Assembly (NCBI RefSeq): GCF_001426525.1
Contig: NZ_LMEW01000012.1
Span: 146,332 to 210,331 of the forward strand
DNA from: Massilia sp. Root133
GTDB lineage: Bacteria; Pseudomonadota; Gammaproteobacteria; Burkholderiales; Burkholderiaceae_D
Length of the DNA stretch: 64,000 nt
Reading direction: 5' to 3'
A model generated the notes under the pieces. It did not search any database and was not told the origin of the DNA. It saw only the letters and a list, made by a program, of their open reading frames with translations. Numbering within the stretch: the first letter of the stretch is position 1; every line of letters starts with the position of its first letter. The translations under genes were made by a program, and so were the position numbers. This document shows positions 18,899 through 27,541 of the stretch, piece by piece.

Positions 18899-19477
18899 AT
18901 GTCACAAGCCAACCCCACCGAAGCGACGACACAACGCCCGAACGAATTCAACCTCGTCTGGATCGACATGGAAATGACCGGCCTGGATCCGGACAACGAC
19001 CGCATCATCGAAGTGGCCGCCGTCGTCACGGACGCCAACCTGAACGTGCTGGCCGAGGGCCCCGTGATCGCCGTCCACCAGAGCGACGCGACGCTGGACA
19101 AGATGGACAACTGGAACAAGGGCACGCACGGCCGCTCGGGCCTGATCGACCGCGTCAAGGCGTCGACGATCGACGAAGCCCAGGCCGAGGAACAGCTGAT
19201 CGCCTTCCTGAGGCAGTGGGTGCCGGCAAATAAATCGCCGATGTGCGGCAACTCGATCTGCCAGGACCGCCGCTTCATGGCGCGCGGCATGCCGAAGCTG
19301 GAAGCGTTCTTCCACTACCGTAACCTGGACGTGTCCACCTTGAAGGAACTGTGCCGCCGCTGGAAGCCGGAACTGGCGTCCGGCTTCAAGAAGGCGCAGA
19401 AGCACACGGCGCTGGCCGACATCATCGAGTCCATCGAAGAATTGCGCTACTACCGCGAGCACTTCATCAAACTGTAA
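18899..19477 (+). CDS. orn: Oligoribonuclease
   Basis: Orn is the 3'-5' exonuclease that degrades di- and short oligoribonucleotides, including pGpG from cyclic di-GMP breakdown, so it completes turnover of the messenger made by WspR. The 192-residue DEDDh protein shows [14 protein letters not shown] with D23 and E25, and the C-terminal [18 protein letters not shown] with the catalytic His and Asp. A GAGAG ribosome site precedes the ATG. Length is a little above the E. coli enzyme (181) because of a short N-terminal extension. Confidence 0.96.
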   Translation: MSQANPTEATTQRPNEFNLVWIDMEMTGLDPDNDRIIEVAAVVTDANLNVLAEGPVIAVHQSDATLDKMDNWNKGTHGRSGLIDRVKASTIDEAQAEEQLIAFLRQWVPANKSPMCGNSICQDRRFMARGMPKLEAFFHYRNLDVSTLKELCRRWKPELASGFKKAQKHTALADIIESIEELRYYREHFIKL

Positions 19478-19551
19478 CGCGACAAAGCGAGCTCGGGCAC
19501 AAAGTTGCAATCGTGCATGGGCCCCGCCGCCAGGTATGCGAGAATCGGGCC

Positions 19552-22035
19552 ATGGCTGACATTCTGCGTACCACTGCCGGTCTCGGCGGAGAGAGCGACG
19601 TCCGGCGTCTCCTGCAGGAGCACGACTGGAGCACATCGCCGCTCGGGCCGCCGGCCGACTGGCCGCCCGAACTGGCGACCGCCGTGTCGATGACGGTCAG
19701 CTCCGCGTTCCCGATGTTCGTCGCCTGGGGGCCGGACCTGCGCTTCCTGTACAACGACGCCTACGCCACGATCCTCGGCGCCAAGCACCCCGCCGCGTTC
19801 GACGCGCCGTTCCAGCACGTCTGGGCCGAGATCTGGCCCGACCTCGTGCCCATCGTCGATCGCGCGCTGTCCAACAAATCCGCGTATTTCGAAGACCTGC
19901 CGCTCACGATGGAGCGTCATGGCTTCCGCGAGCAGACCTGGTTCACGTTCTCGTATTCGCCGCTGCACGACGGCCATGGCCGCGTGGCGGGCCTGTATTG
20001 CACCGTCATCGAGACGACGAGCCGGGTGCAGGCCGAGCGCCGCGCCGCGTTCGAGCTGACGGTGGCCGACGCGCTGCGCCCGCTGGCGTCCGCCGACGAC
20101 GCCATCCGCACCGGCTGCACCCTGCTGGGACTGGAACTGGGCATGGCGCGCGTGCTGTACGGCGAAGTCGACGAGGCGCTCGATACGCTGGCCGTCGCGC
20201 GCGACTGGCACCGGCCCGGCCTCGCCAGCGCGGCCGGGCACACGTTTTCCATCGACGCCTTCGGCCCCGGCCTCGCGCACGCGGGCCGCGCCGGCGAGAT
20301 CGTGCGGCTGGCCGACGTGCGCACCGACCCGCGCGCGGCCGCCCGCCAGGGCACGTATCTCGCACTGGACATCCAGGCTTGCCTCGCCGTCCCGCTGCGC
20401 AAGAGCGGGCGGCTGCAGGCGTTCCTGATGCTGGGCCTGGACCGGCCGCACCCGTGGACCGACGCCGAGGTGGCGCTGGCCCGCGGCACGGCCGAGCGCA
20501 TCCGGAACGCCGTCGAGCTGGCGCGCGTGCAGGGCACCCTGCGCGCGGAACGCGACCGCGGCCGCTCGATCCTCGACACGATCGCGGAAGGCTTCATGCT
20601 GCTCGACCGCGACTGGACCGTCCTGCAGATGAATCCCGCCGGGCTGCGCATCGCGCACATGGATCCGGCCGAGTTCATCGGGCGCAACCACTGGGACGTG
20701 TGGCCGGAAGCGATCGACAGCGAAGCGGGGCGCATGTACCGCCGCGTGATGCGTGACCGCGTGGCCGGCACCGCCGAGTACCGCCAGCGCATACCGGACG
20801 GCGTCGATATCTGGTGCGAAGTGCGCGCCTACCCGACGCCCGACGGCGGCATCGTCTCGTTCTTCCGCGACATCACGGAGAGAAAGGCGGCCGAGGACAA
20901 GCTGCGCGCCGCCGACCGGCGCAAGGATGAATTTCTCGCGATGCTGGCGCACGAACTGCGCAATCCGCTGGCGCCGATCAGTGCCGCCGCCGACCTGCTG
21001 CGCATCGGCCGCCTGGACGAAGCCCGCGTGCGCCAGAGCAGCGCCATCATCGGCCGCCAGGTGCGCCACATGACGAGTCTCGTGGACGACCTGCTCGACG
21101 TCTCGCGCGTCACGCGCGGCCTCGTCACGCTCGCGCGCGCGCCCGTGGCGGCCCGCGCCATCGTCGACGAGGCCATCGAGCAGGTACGCCCCATGTTCGA
21201 GGCCCGCCGCCAGCACCTCGCCATCGGCATCGCCGACCCGGACGCGCTGGTGCTGGGCGACAAGGCGCGCCTCGTGCAGGTGCTCGCGAACCTCCTGAAC
21301 AATGCCTCCAAGTACACGCCGGAAGACCGCCGCATCGACGTCGCGGCCACGGTCGACGCTGCGCGTGGCCGTTTGCTACTGACGGTGCACGACGAAGGCA
21401 TCGGCATGGAACCGGAGCTCACGGGACACGTGTTCGACCTGTTCACGCAGGGCGAGCGTTCGGTCGACCGCGCGCAGGGCGGGCTGGGCCTCGGCCTGGC
21501 GCTCGTCAAGAACCTCGTCGAGCTGCACGGCGGGACCGTCGCCTGCACGAGTCCTGGGCTGGGGCAGGGCAGTACCTTCGAGGTGGCGCTGCCGCTGATG
21601 GAAGGGGGCGCGCGCGTGGCGCCGGCCGATGCCGGTGCCGTTGCAGGCGGGACAGTGGGCGGTGCGCGGCGTCCGCTGCGCGTGCTCGTGGTCGACGACA
21701 ACGTCGACGCGGCGGCCACGCTGGGCATGCTGCTGGAAGCGTGCGGCTACCTGGTCGACGTCGAACACGATTCGCACCGCGCGCTGGAGCGGGCGCGGCA
21801 CCAGCGGCCGGACGTGGCGCTGCTGGACATCGGTTTACCGGACATGGACGGCAACGAACTGGCCCGCCGCCTGCGCGCGGATGCGCAGACGGGGGCCATC
21901 GTGCTGGTGGCCGTCACGGGATATGGCCAGGAACAGGACCGCCGCGCGGCGTTCGAGGCGGGCTTCGATCACCACCTCGTGAAGCCCGTCGACATGGACG
22001 AGCTGGCCGCGCTGCTGGCGGGGATTCAAACTTAA
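19552..22035 (+). CDS. PAS-GAF-PAS hybrid sensor histidine kinase/response regulator
   Basis: An 827-residue soluble hybrid kinase. An N-terminal PAS-like domain (about 30-155; MFVAWGPDLRFLYNDAYATILG) is followed by a GAF domain (about 160-330), a second PAS/PAC domain (about 345-450, ending FFRDITERKAAEDKL), HisKA with H467 (LAHELRNPLAPIS), HATPase_c (NLLNNASKYT; GLGLGLALVKNLVELHGG), and a C-terminal receiver with D759 (VALLDIGLPDMDG). There is no membrane segment, so the signal is cytoplasmic or diffusible. No partner regulator adjoins it. Its last 12 codons and stop are duplicated directly downstream. Confidence 0.9.
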   Translation: MADILRTTAGLGGESDVRRLLQEHDWSTSPLGPPADWPPELATAVSMTVSSAFPMFVAWGPDLRFLYNDAYATILGAKHPAAFDAPFQHVWAEIWPDLVPIVDRALSNKSAYFEDLPLTMERHGFREQTWFTFSYSPLHDGHGRVAGLYCTVIETTSRVQAERRAAFELTVADALRPLASADDAIRTGCTLLGLELGMARVLYGEVDEALDTLAVARDWHRPGLASAAGHTFSIDAFGPGLAHAGRAGEIVRLADVRTDPRAAARQGTYLALDIQACLAVPLRKSGRLQAFLMLGLDRPHPWTDAEVALARGTAERIRNAVELARVQGTLRAERDRGRSILDTIAEGFMLLDRDWTVLQMNPAGLRIAHMDPAEFIGRNHWDVWPEAIDSEAGRMYRRVMRDRVAGTAEYRQRIPDGVDIWCEVRAYPTPDGGIVSFFRDITERKAAEDKLRAADRRKDEFLAMLAHELRNPLAPISAAADLLRIGRLDEARVRQSSAIIGRQVRHMTSLVDDLLDVSRVTRGLVTLARAPVAARAIVDEAIEQVRPMFEARRQHLAIGIADPDALVLGDKARLVQVLANLLNNASKYTPEDRRIDVAATVDAARGRLLLTVHDEGIGMEPELTGHVFDLFTQGERSVDRAQGGLGLGLALVKNLVELHGGTVACTSPGLGQGSTFEVALPLMEGGARVAPADAGAVAGGTVGGARRPLRVLVVDDNVDAAATLGMLLEACGYLVDVEHDSHRALERARHQRPDVALLDIGLPDMDGNELARRLRADAQTGAIVLVAVTGYGQEQDRRAAFEAGFDHHLVKPVDMDELAALLAGIQT

Positions 22036-22140
22036 CCGACGTCGTCCCCGCGAAGGCGGGGATCCAATGACGAGCTGGCCGTGCTGCTGGCGGGGATTCA
22101 AACTTAACCGATGTCGTCCCCGCGAAGGCGGGGATCCAAT
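21997..22140 (+). repeat. 72-bp tandem duplication spanning the kinase 3' end and a REP-like palindrome
   Basis: The block 21997-22068 is repeated at once as 22069-22140 with only two visible differences. Each unit holds the last kinase codons (DELAALLAGIQT and stop; DELAVLLAGIQT in the copy) and one GTCGTCCCCGCGAAGGCGGGG palindrome-type element (22037-22067 and 22109-22139). The unit length is a multiple of three, so the copied codons keep the reading frame but lie after the first stop. Confidence 0.9.
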
Positions 22141-22203
22141 TTCGGTCGCGTCACCTCAAACCCGGGCCTGGCCAAAGTAGACGGCTAGTCCAGGGCCGAC
22201 GGT

Positions 22204-23154
22204 TCAACGCATCTGGGTGTAGTTGACGGGCACCCAGCGATACCCCTTGCCCTGCGTCTGGAGGTGACCCAGACCCGGGAACTGCAGGTGCGCGCCGCCC
22301 ACGAGCCAGCCGTTCCTGGCCGCGTCGTCGAATACCTTCTTGCGTGCCGCTGCGGCCGCCTTCTCGTCGCTGTCGAACGCGACCGTCACCTGCGGATTGT
22401 CGAACTGGACGGCGGCCAGGTGGATCAGGTCGCCGATCAGCACGAGCTTCTGGCCATGGCTTTCGACCGCGTACACGGTGTGGCCGGGCGTATGGCCATG
22501 CTCGGCCTGGGCGGAGACGCCCGGGACCAGTTCGCCGTCCTTCTCGATGGGCTTGAACTTGCCGGCCTGGATGTACGGGTTGATCGACGCCATCGCACCC
22601 TTGAAAAAATCTTTCTTGTCGGCCGGGGCCTTGTCCATGTTCGCCTGGCTCAACCAGTAGTCGGCATCGGCCTTGCCGGCGCGGACGACGGCGTTCGGGA
22701 ACACGCGCTGGCCATTGTTGACGAGGCCGCCGACGTGGTCGCCGTGCATGTGGGTGATGTAGATCTCGTCGATCTGCTCCGGCCGGTAGCCGGCCGCCTT
22801 CAGGTTGTTGACGAGCTTGCCCACGGTCGGGCCCATCATGGCGCCCGCGCCCGTGTCGACCAGCACCAGCTTGCTGCCTGTGTTGATCAGGAAGGCGTTG
22901 TCGGAGGTTTCCACCGGCAGCTTCAGGAAGTTCTTCGTGAGGGTGGTGCGCGTCAGTTCCGGCTTCTGGCGGATGATCTGGTCCATCGGCAGGTCGAAGG
23001 TGCCGTCGCTGATCGGCGTGATTTCGACGTCGCCCAGCATCACGCGGAAGAAACCGGGGGCCGGGGTCTTGACCATCGGTGCAGCGGCCTGGGCGCCAAC
23101 GGTGGCTGCGGCGACGGCGGCGGCGAGCAGGGTGTGCTTGAGTGCTTTGATCAT
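22204..23154 (-). CDS. Secreted metallo-beta-lactamase-fold hydrolase
   Basis: A 316-residue MBL-fold enzyme with a cleavable signal peptide (LLAAAVAAATVGAQAAA, about residues 8-24), so it acts in the periplasm or outside. The metal site THMHGDHVGG and later HGHTPGHT give the dinuclear zinc ligands, with GDLIH supplying the bridging Asp. This subgroup includes hydrolases annotated as quorum-quenching lactonases, but the sequence alone does not fix the substrate. The start at 23154 follows an AGAGGAT ribosome site; a longer frame starting at 23178 lacks one. It is monocistronic by spacing. Confidence 0.85.
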   Translation of the reverse strand: MIKALKHTLLAAAVAAATVGAQAAAPMVKTPAPGFFRVMLGDVEITPISDGTFDLPMDQIIRQKPELTRTTLTKNFLKLPVETSDNAFLINTGSKLVLVDTGAGAMMGPTVGKLVNNLKAAGYRPEQIDEIYITHMHGDHVGGLVNNGQRVFPNAVVRAGKADADYWLSQANMDKAPADKKDFFKGAMASINPYIQAGKFKPIEKDGELVPGVSAQAEHGHTPGHTVYAVESHGQKLVLIGDLIHLAAVQFDNPQVTVAFDSDEKAAAAARKKVFDDAARNGWLVGGAHLQFPGLGHLQTQGKGYRWVPVNYTQMR

Positions 23155-23247
23155 GTTCTTATCCTCTCTGGATGACACAACGCGCGGACGCGGGTTGCTT
23201 ATCGTACATGATTGTTCAGTAACTCGCTGGACCCTGCTTGCCTTATC

Positions 23248-25008
23248 TCAAGGACGGCGCACGAGCGGCAACGTGCGCAACGTGCGGCGCTCGTGTTCCT
23301 CGTCGTGCAAGGTCGCACTCGCCTTGATCAGGTCGCTGCGGCTGACGACGCCCAGCAGTTGCGCATGCCCCGTCTGCGCGACGACCGGCAGGCGCTCGAT
23401 GCCGTGCACGGCCAGGCGCGTGGCCACGGCGCGGCACGTTTCGCCGGGCAGGGCGACGAGCGGCGGATTGGCGCCGAACAGGTCGCCGACGCGCATCGCC
23501 GGCGGATGGCCGTCCAGGGTGTCGCGCGCGACCATGCCGACGACGAGTCCGGCGCGCGTGACGGGAAAGCCACGGTGCTTCTGGCCCGGGCCGAACTGCG
23601 TGGCGAGGACCTCACTGATCGTGGCATCGGCATCGATGTAGTGGACGTCCGTGCTCATCACCTCGGCCACGCTGTGGCGCTCGAGCGGATCGATGCCGTA
23701 TTCGCGGTAGATGTGATGGCCGCGGCGGGCAATCTTTTCCGTCAGGATCGAGCGGCCCATCGTCAGCACCGTGAAGCCGTAGGCGCCGGCCGCGGCGGCG
23801 AGCAGCGGCAGCAGGGCGTTGGCGTCGTGCGTCAGCTCGAACGCGAACACGACGGCCATCACGGGCGCGCGCATCATGCCGCCCAGCGTGGCGGCCATGA
23901 ACACGAGCGGCCACAGCGCGGGTTCGGCGCCCGGCAGGTACGGGCCCAGCAGCGCGCCGAGTCCCGCGCCGAGCATCAGCAGCGGGGCCAGCACGCCGCC
24001 GGACGTGCCGGAACCGAGCGCGATCAGCCAGATCACCAGTTTCACCGCCAGCAGGCCGACGATGGCGCTGGCCACCATGTGGTTGTGCAGCAGATCGCCG
24101 ATGACGTCATAGCCGACGCCCAGCGCACGCGGCTCGAAGTAGCCGCCGATGCCGACGGCGAGACCGCCCAGCGCCGGCCACCACATCCAGTGGATCGGCA
24201 GGCGGTGGAAACCGTCCTCGACGCGGTACAGCGCCGTCGACATCAGCCACGCGAGCGCGCCGCATGCGATGCCGGCCGCGAGGCAGGAGAGGAGGGCGAT
24301 CGGTGCGACGGGGGCCGTCGCCACCGGGAACAGCGCGCCGGAACCGATCGCGAGCGGACGCAGGAAGCCGGCCACGGCGCACGCGGTCGCCACCGGCAGC
24401 AGGCTGCGCGGACGCAGTTCGAACAGCAGCAGCTCGACGGCCATCAGCACGGCGGCAACCGGCGTGCCGAACACGGCGGTCATGCCGGCCACGGCGCCGG
24501 CCACGAGCAGCGATTTGCGCTCGCCGCCCGTCAGGTGGAAGTGCTGGGCGATCAGCGAGCCGATCGCGCCGCCCGTCATGATGATCGGCCCTTCCGCGCC
24601 GAACGGGCCGCCGCTGCCGATCGCGATGCCCGACGACACCGGTTTCAGCACGGCCACCTTCGGCGACATCGCGCTGCGCTTGAACAGGATCGCCTCGATC
24701 GCCTCCGGAATGCCGTGGCCGCGGATTGCCTCGGTGCCGTAGCGGGCGATCAGGCCGATGATCAGGCCGCCGATCACGGGGATGCCGATGACCCACGGGC
24801 CCAGGGTATTGTCGGCGGGAGACAGCTCGGCGAACGAGAATTTCCCATAGAAGAACAGGTCCGTGAAGAAGCGGATCATGGTCAGCAGGACGTGCGCGGC
24901 GACCGTGCTGAGCGCGCCGATGACGGCGGCGAGGGCGGCGATGCGGAGCAGGCTGGCGTCGCCTGAAAAATCGCGCCGCGGCGTGGAGGGGTGCGTGGCA
25001 GTTTTCAT
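23248..25008 (-). CDS. ClC family chloride channel/transporter with CBS domains
   Basis: A 586-residue ClC membrane protein with a C-terminal CBS pair (about 455-575; VAEVMSTDVHYI and LGVVSRSDLI). The three selectivity segments are GHGIPE (97-102), GSGGPFGAEGP with the gating glutamate E139, and GTSGGVLAP. The Ser that coordinates anion in E. coli ClC-ec1 (GSGIPE) is His here. The position of its internal proton glutamate appears to be Leu193 (AVELLLFE), so coupled proton exchange is doubtful. An ATG five bases after the marR stop was chosen; an upstream TTG at 25020 would overlap marR. Confidence 0.9.
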   Translation of the reverse strand: MKTATHPSTPRRDFSGDASLLRIAALAAVIGALSTVAAHVLLTMIRFFTDLFFYGKFSFAELSPADNTLGPWVIGIPVIGGLIIGLIARYGTEAIRGHGIPEAIEAILFKRSAMSPKVAVLKPVSSGIAIGSGGPFGAEGPIIMTGGAIGSLIAQHFHLTGGERKSLLVAGAVAGMTAVFGTPVAAVLMAVELLLFELRPRSLLPVATACAVAGFLRPLAIGSGALFPVATAPVAPIALLSCLAAGIACGALAWLMSTALYRVEDGFHRLPIHWMWWPALGGLAVGIGGYFEPRALGVGYDVIGDLLHNHMVASAIVGLLAVKLVIWLIALGSGTSGGVLAPLLMLGAGLGALLGPYLPGAEPALWPLVFMAATLGGMMRAPVMAVVFAFELTHDANALLPLLAAAAGAYGFTVLTMGRSILTEKIARRGHHIYREYGIDPLERHSVAEVMSTDVHYIDADATISEVLATQFGPGQKHRGFPVTRAGLVVGMVARDTLDGHPPAMRVGDLFGANPPLVALPGETCRAVATRLAVHGIERLPVVAQTGHAQLLGVVSRSDLIKASATLHDEEHERRTLRTLPLVRRP

Positions 25009-25012
25009 TTTG

Positions 25013-25423
25013 TTATGCAAGATTGGGAATCGTAAATACGCCCTGCAGGGCGCGCAGCTCGGCGCGGTGGACGGCGGCCAGCCGCGTCAACAGCGCCTCG
25101 CCCTTGGGCAGCAGGTGCACTTCCACACGGCGCCGGTCCTCGGCATTCGTGCGGCGCACGACCAGTTCGCCCGCCTCGCAGCGCGTGACGAGCGCGACGA
25201 CGCCGTGCTGCTTGGCCTGCAGGCGTTCGGCCAGGTCGCCGACGGTGGCCCATTCGCGTCCGGGAAAACCCTTGATGTGCAGGAGCAGCAGGTATTGCAG
25301 CGGCGTGATGCCCTCGGCCTGCACGGCGTTTTCGGAGAAGCGCTCGTAGCGCCGCATCTGGTAGCGGAATTCCGACAATGCGGCGAAATCCGTCTTGGAC
25401 AGCGGGGGAGATTCGTCTTTCAC
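25013..25423 (-). CDS. MarR family transcriptional regulator
   Basis: A 136-residue winged-helix regulator: helix-turn-helix region ITPLQYLLLLHIKG to GDLAERLQAKQHGVVALVTR, and the wing RRTNAEDRRRVEVHLLPKG with the DRR-type motif of MarR proteins. It is read from GTG at 25423 without a clear ribosome site, so the start is provisional. It is coupled to the ClC gene (stop and ATG five bases apart) and divergent from the HPP-CBS gene. A TATCA/TGATA inverted repeat at 25467-25481 in the shared gap is its likely operator; ligand unknown. Confidence 0.85.
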   Translation of the reverse strand: MKDESPPLSKTDFAALSEFRYQMRRYERFSENAVQAEGITPLQYLLLLHIKGFPGREWATVGDLAERLQAKQHGVVALVTRCEAGELVVRRTNAEDRRRVEVHLLPKGEALLTRLAAVHRAELRALQGVFTIPNLA

Positions 25424-25466
25424 TGGCTTGTTTTGCGTGGGCGTTGGCTTTGGGAACCAAATAATA

Positions 25467-25481
25467 TATCATAACGTGATA
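25467..25481. promoter_or_regulatory. Candidate MarR operator in a divergent promoter region
   Basis: TATCATAACGTGATA is a perfect 5-bp inverted repeat (TATCA/TGATA) around a 5-bp centre, in an AT-rich stretch unusual for this genome. It lies 44 bp upstream of the marR start and 61 bp upstream of the HPP gene, as expected for an autoregulatory site controlling both directions. Confidence 0.45.
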
Positions 25482-25541
25482 CATTTTTTTAGCAAAAGCG
25501 TGCGATGCCCCGGCGTTGCCGTTCTTTTACAATCGACAGGA

Positions 25542-26732
25542 ATGATGCTGGAACACAGTTTGGAATGGTTGCGCTCGTTCGTACCGCAACCGAATACAGT
25601 GCCGCGCGGGGAACGCATGCGCGCGGTGGCAGGGGCCCTCGTGGGGCTGTTCGTGACGGCGATCCTCAGCGACATGCTGACCAGGGGCTCGGGCATCGGG
25701 CCGCTGGCCCTCGTCGCGCCGATGGGCGCATCGGCCGTGCTGCTGTTCTGCGTGCCGGCCAGCCCGCTGGCCCAGCCGTGGTCGGTGATCGGGGGGAACA
25801 CGATTTCCGCGCTGATCGGCATCATTTGCGCCAAGAGCGTCGCCAATCCGGCCCTCGCGGCCCCGCTGGCGGGCGCCTGCGCGATCTTCGTGATGTTCCT
25901 GCTGCGCTGCCTGCACCCGCCCAGCGGCGCGGTCGCGCTGACGGCCGTCCTCGGCGGCCCGGCCATCCACGCGGCCGGCTTCGGGTTCGCGTTCCTGCCC
26001 GTGTGCCTGAACTCCACGCTGATCGTGCTCGCGGCGCTCGTCTTCAACAACCTGACGGGCCGGCGCTATCCGCACAACCAGAAATCGGCGCTGCGCACGG
26101 CGCAACAGGCCGCGCACGCGACGGGCGATCCGGCCCCGATGGCGCGCCTGGGCTTCACGGCCGAGGATCTCGATGCCGTACTGGCCCGCTACGGCCAGGT
26201 GCTGGACGTCAGCCGCGACGACCTGGAAGACATCCTGCTGCAGACGGAGCAACGTGCCTACGCGCGCCGCTTCGGTACCGTGAACTGCGGCGCGATCATG
26301 TCGAAGGACGTCGTGACGGCCACGCCGAACATGCCGCTCGCCGAAGCCTGGCGCCTGCTGCGCCACCATAACCTGCACGCGCTGCCGGTGCTGGATGCGT
26401 CGCACCGCGTGGCCGGCATCATCGGCCAGGGTGATTTCCTGCACCATGCGGGCCTGGACGATTACCAGACGGTGGGCGAACGCCTGCGCGGCCTGTTCGC
26501 CCACGTGCTGGGCGTGCGGCCGGAGCGCGCGGGGACGGTGGGGGAGTTGATGTCGACGAAGGTTGCCGTCGTTTCCAAGGATGAACCGATCGCCACGCTC
26601 GTGCCGCTGATGAGCAACGGCGGGCTGCACCACATTCCCGTGGTGGACGAGCGGGCGGTGTTCCTGGGCATCGTGAGCCAGTCGGACTTGCTGGCGGCGC
26701 TGTTCGAAAGCCGCCTCGCCGAAGCAGCTTGA
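25542..26732 (+). CDS. HPP family membrane protein with C-terminal CBS pair
   Basis: A 396-residue protein with four to five membrane segments in its first 180 residues and the name-giving HPPSG motif at 125-129 (LHPPSGAVALTAVLGG). A linker leads to two CBS domains (about 245-385; CGAIMSKDVVTATP and VGELMSTKVAVVSK). HPP proteins are poorly characterised; a plastid member has been reported in nitrite transport. The CBS pair suggests gating by adenosine nucleotides, parallel to the ClC protein encoded across the divergent promoter. Two adjacent ATGs (25542, 25545) follow an AGG site. Confidence 0.87.
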   Translation: MMLEHSLEWLRSFVPQPNTVPRGERMRAVAGALVGLFVTAILSDMLTRGSGIGPLALVAPMGASAVLLFCVPASPLAQPWSVIGGNTISALIGIICAKSVANPALAAPLAGACAIFVMFLLRCLHPPSGAVALTAVLGGPAIHAAGFGFAFLPVCLNSTLIVLAALVFNNLTGRRYPHNQKSALRTAQQAAHATGDPAPMARLGFTAEDLDAVLARYGQVLDVSRDDLEDILLQTEQRAYARRFGTVNCGAIMSKDVVTATPNMPLAEAWRLLRHHNLHALPVLDASHRVAGIIGQGDFLHHAGLDDYQTVGERLRGLFAHVLGVRPERAGTVGELMSTKVAVVSKDEPIATLVPLMSNGGLHHIPVVDERAVFLGIVSQSDLLAALFESRLAEAA

Positions 26733-26751
26733 GTTACCGTTGAGCCATTAC

Positions 26752-26780
26752 CTAAAACCGGGCTCTGACCCCGGTTTTAG
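26752..26780. terminator. Bidirectional terminator-like palindrome overlapping a stop codon
   Basis: CTAAAACCGGG and CCCGGTTTTAG form a perfect 11-bp stem around CTCTGAC, with A and T runs at the ends. It lies between the convergent HPP and UPF0149 genes and includes the TAA of the latter. Its centre (GGCTCTGACCCC) is the same core as the repeats at 18777-18866, so a REP-like unit appears to serve as terminator. Confidence 0.7.
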
Positions 26781-27463
26781 TCATTGGCCCCACAGCATTT
26801 TTTGTATTTCTTGCCGCTGCCGCATGGGCAGTCGTCGTTGCGGCCCACCTTGGGTTCGTCGCGGCGCACCGTATCGACGGCGGCCTTGCGGCGCGGCAGC
26901 CAGAAGCGGTGGATGCCCGGCAGGTTGGCCTCGATCTCCAGCGCCAGCTTGTGCGCCTTCTTCGGATCTTCCACCTCGGCCAGCTCGCTTTCGTCGATTT
27001 CGTCGGCGCCCAGCAGGTAGATCGGACGCATCAGCGGGCCCGCTTCCGAGTCCCAGATCTCTTCCCATGAGCCGGGACGCAGTTCCATGCCTTCCCAGAA
27101 GCCCCAGCACCACGCCTCGGCGTCGATCAGCGTCTCGCCGCCGATGTCGTGCTCGACGTACAGCGGCTCGAACTCCTTCGGCGCGACCTCGAAGGTGACG
27201 AGCACCTCGTTCATGAAGCGCATGATCAGGTTGACGATGCGTTCTTCTTCCTTCGGGTTCTTCCATTTGGGCACGGCGCCTTCCTCGCCCCACACGCGCG
27301 GCAGCCATTCGGCCGGCATGATGGTTTCCGGACCGATCGCGATCGCGGTCAGGTAGCCGTGCAGCGTGTCCATCGTCATCGCGTCGTCGGAGCAGCGATC
27401 GGACAGGAGGAAGTTGTCGAGGTCGTCGAATTCTTTTTCGGAGAGGGGCTGGTCGAGTTGCAT
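26777..27463 (-). CDS. UPF0149/YecA family protein with SEC-C zinc motif
   Basis: A 228-residue protein. The first about 190 residues match the UPF0149 (YgfB/YecA) helical domain ([35 protein letters not shown]). The C terminus ends with a SEC-C motif, [14 protein letters not shown], which binds zinc and resembles the SecA tail that contacts SecB and ribosomes. E. coli YecA has the same layout; its role is only partly known. The start at 27463 was chosen as the family-like N terminus. It is divergent from the srkA-like gene. Confidence 0.9.
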   Translation of the reverse strand: MQLDQPLSEKEFDDLDNFLLSDRCSDDAMTMDTLHGYLTAIAIGPETIMPAEWLPRVWGEEGAVPKWKNPKEEERIVNLIMRFMNEVLVTFEVAPKEFEPLYVEHDIGGETLIDAEAWCWGFWEGMELRPGSWEEIWDSEAGPLMRPIYLLGADEIDESELAEVEDPKKAHKLALEIEANLPGIHRFWLPRRKAAVDTVRRDEPKVGRNDDCPCGSGKKYKKCCGAND

Positions 27464-27541
27464 TGTTTCTGTTTCCCTTGCGTTGAAGGCGCCAGTGTAA
27501 CGCTTCCGCCTCCGGGCCGGCGAAAACCTTACAATGGCGGG

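Noticed and set aside
22069..22140. Second copy of the kinase C-terminal codons as a separate small gene
   Set aside because: It has no start codon or ribosome site and lies just after the true stop; it is explained by the tandem duplication.
25009..25020. TTG at 25020 as the ClC start
   Set aside because: It would overlap the marR stop and adds only four residues; the ATG at 25008 is the simpler choice.
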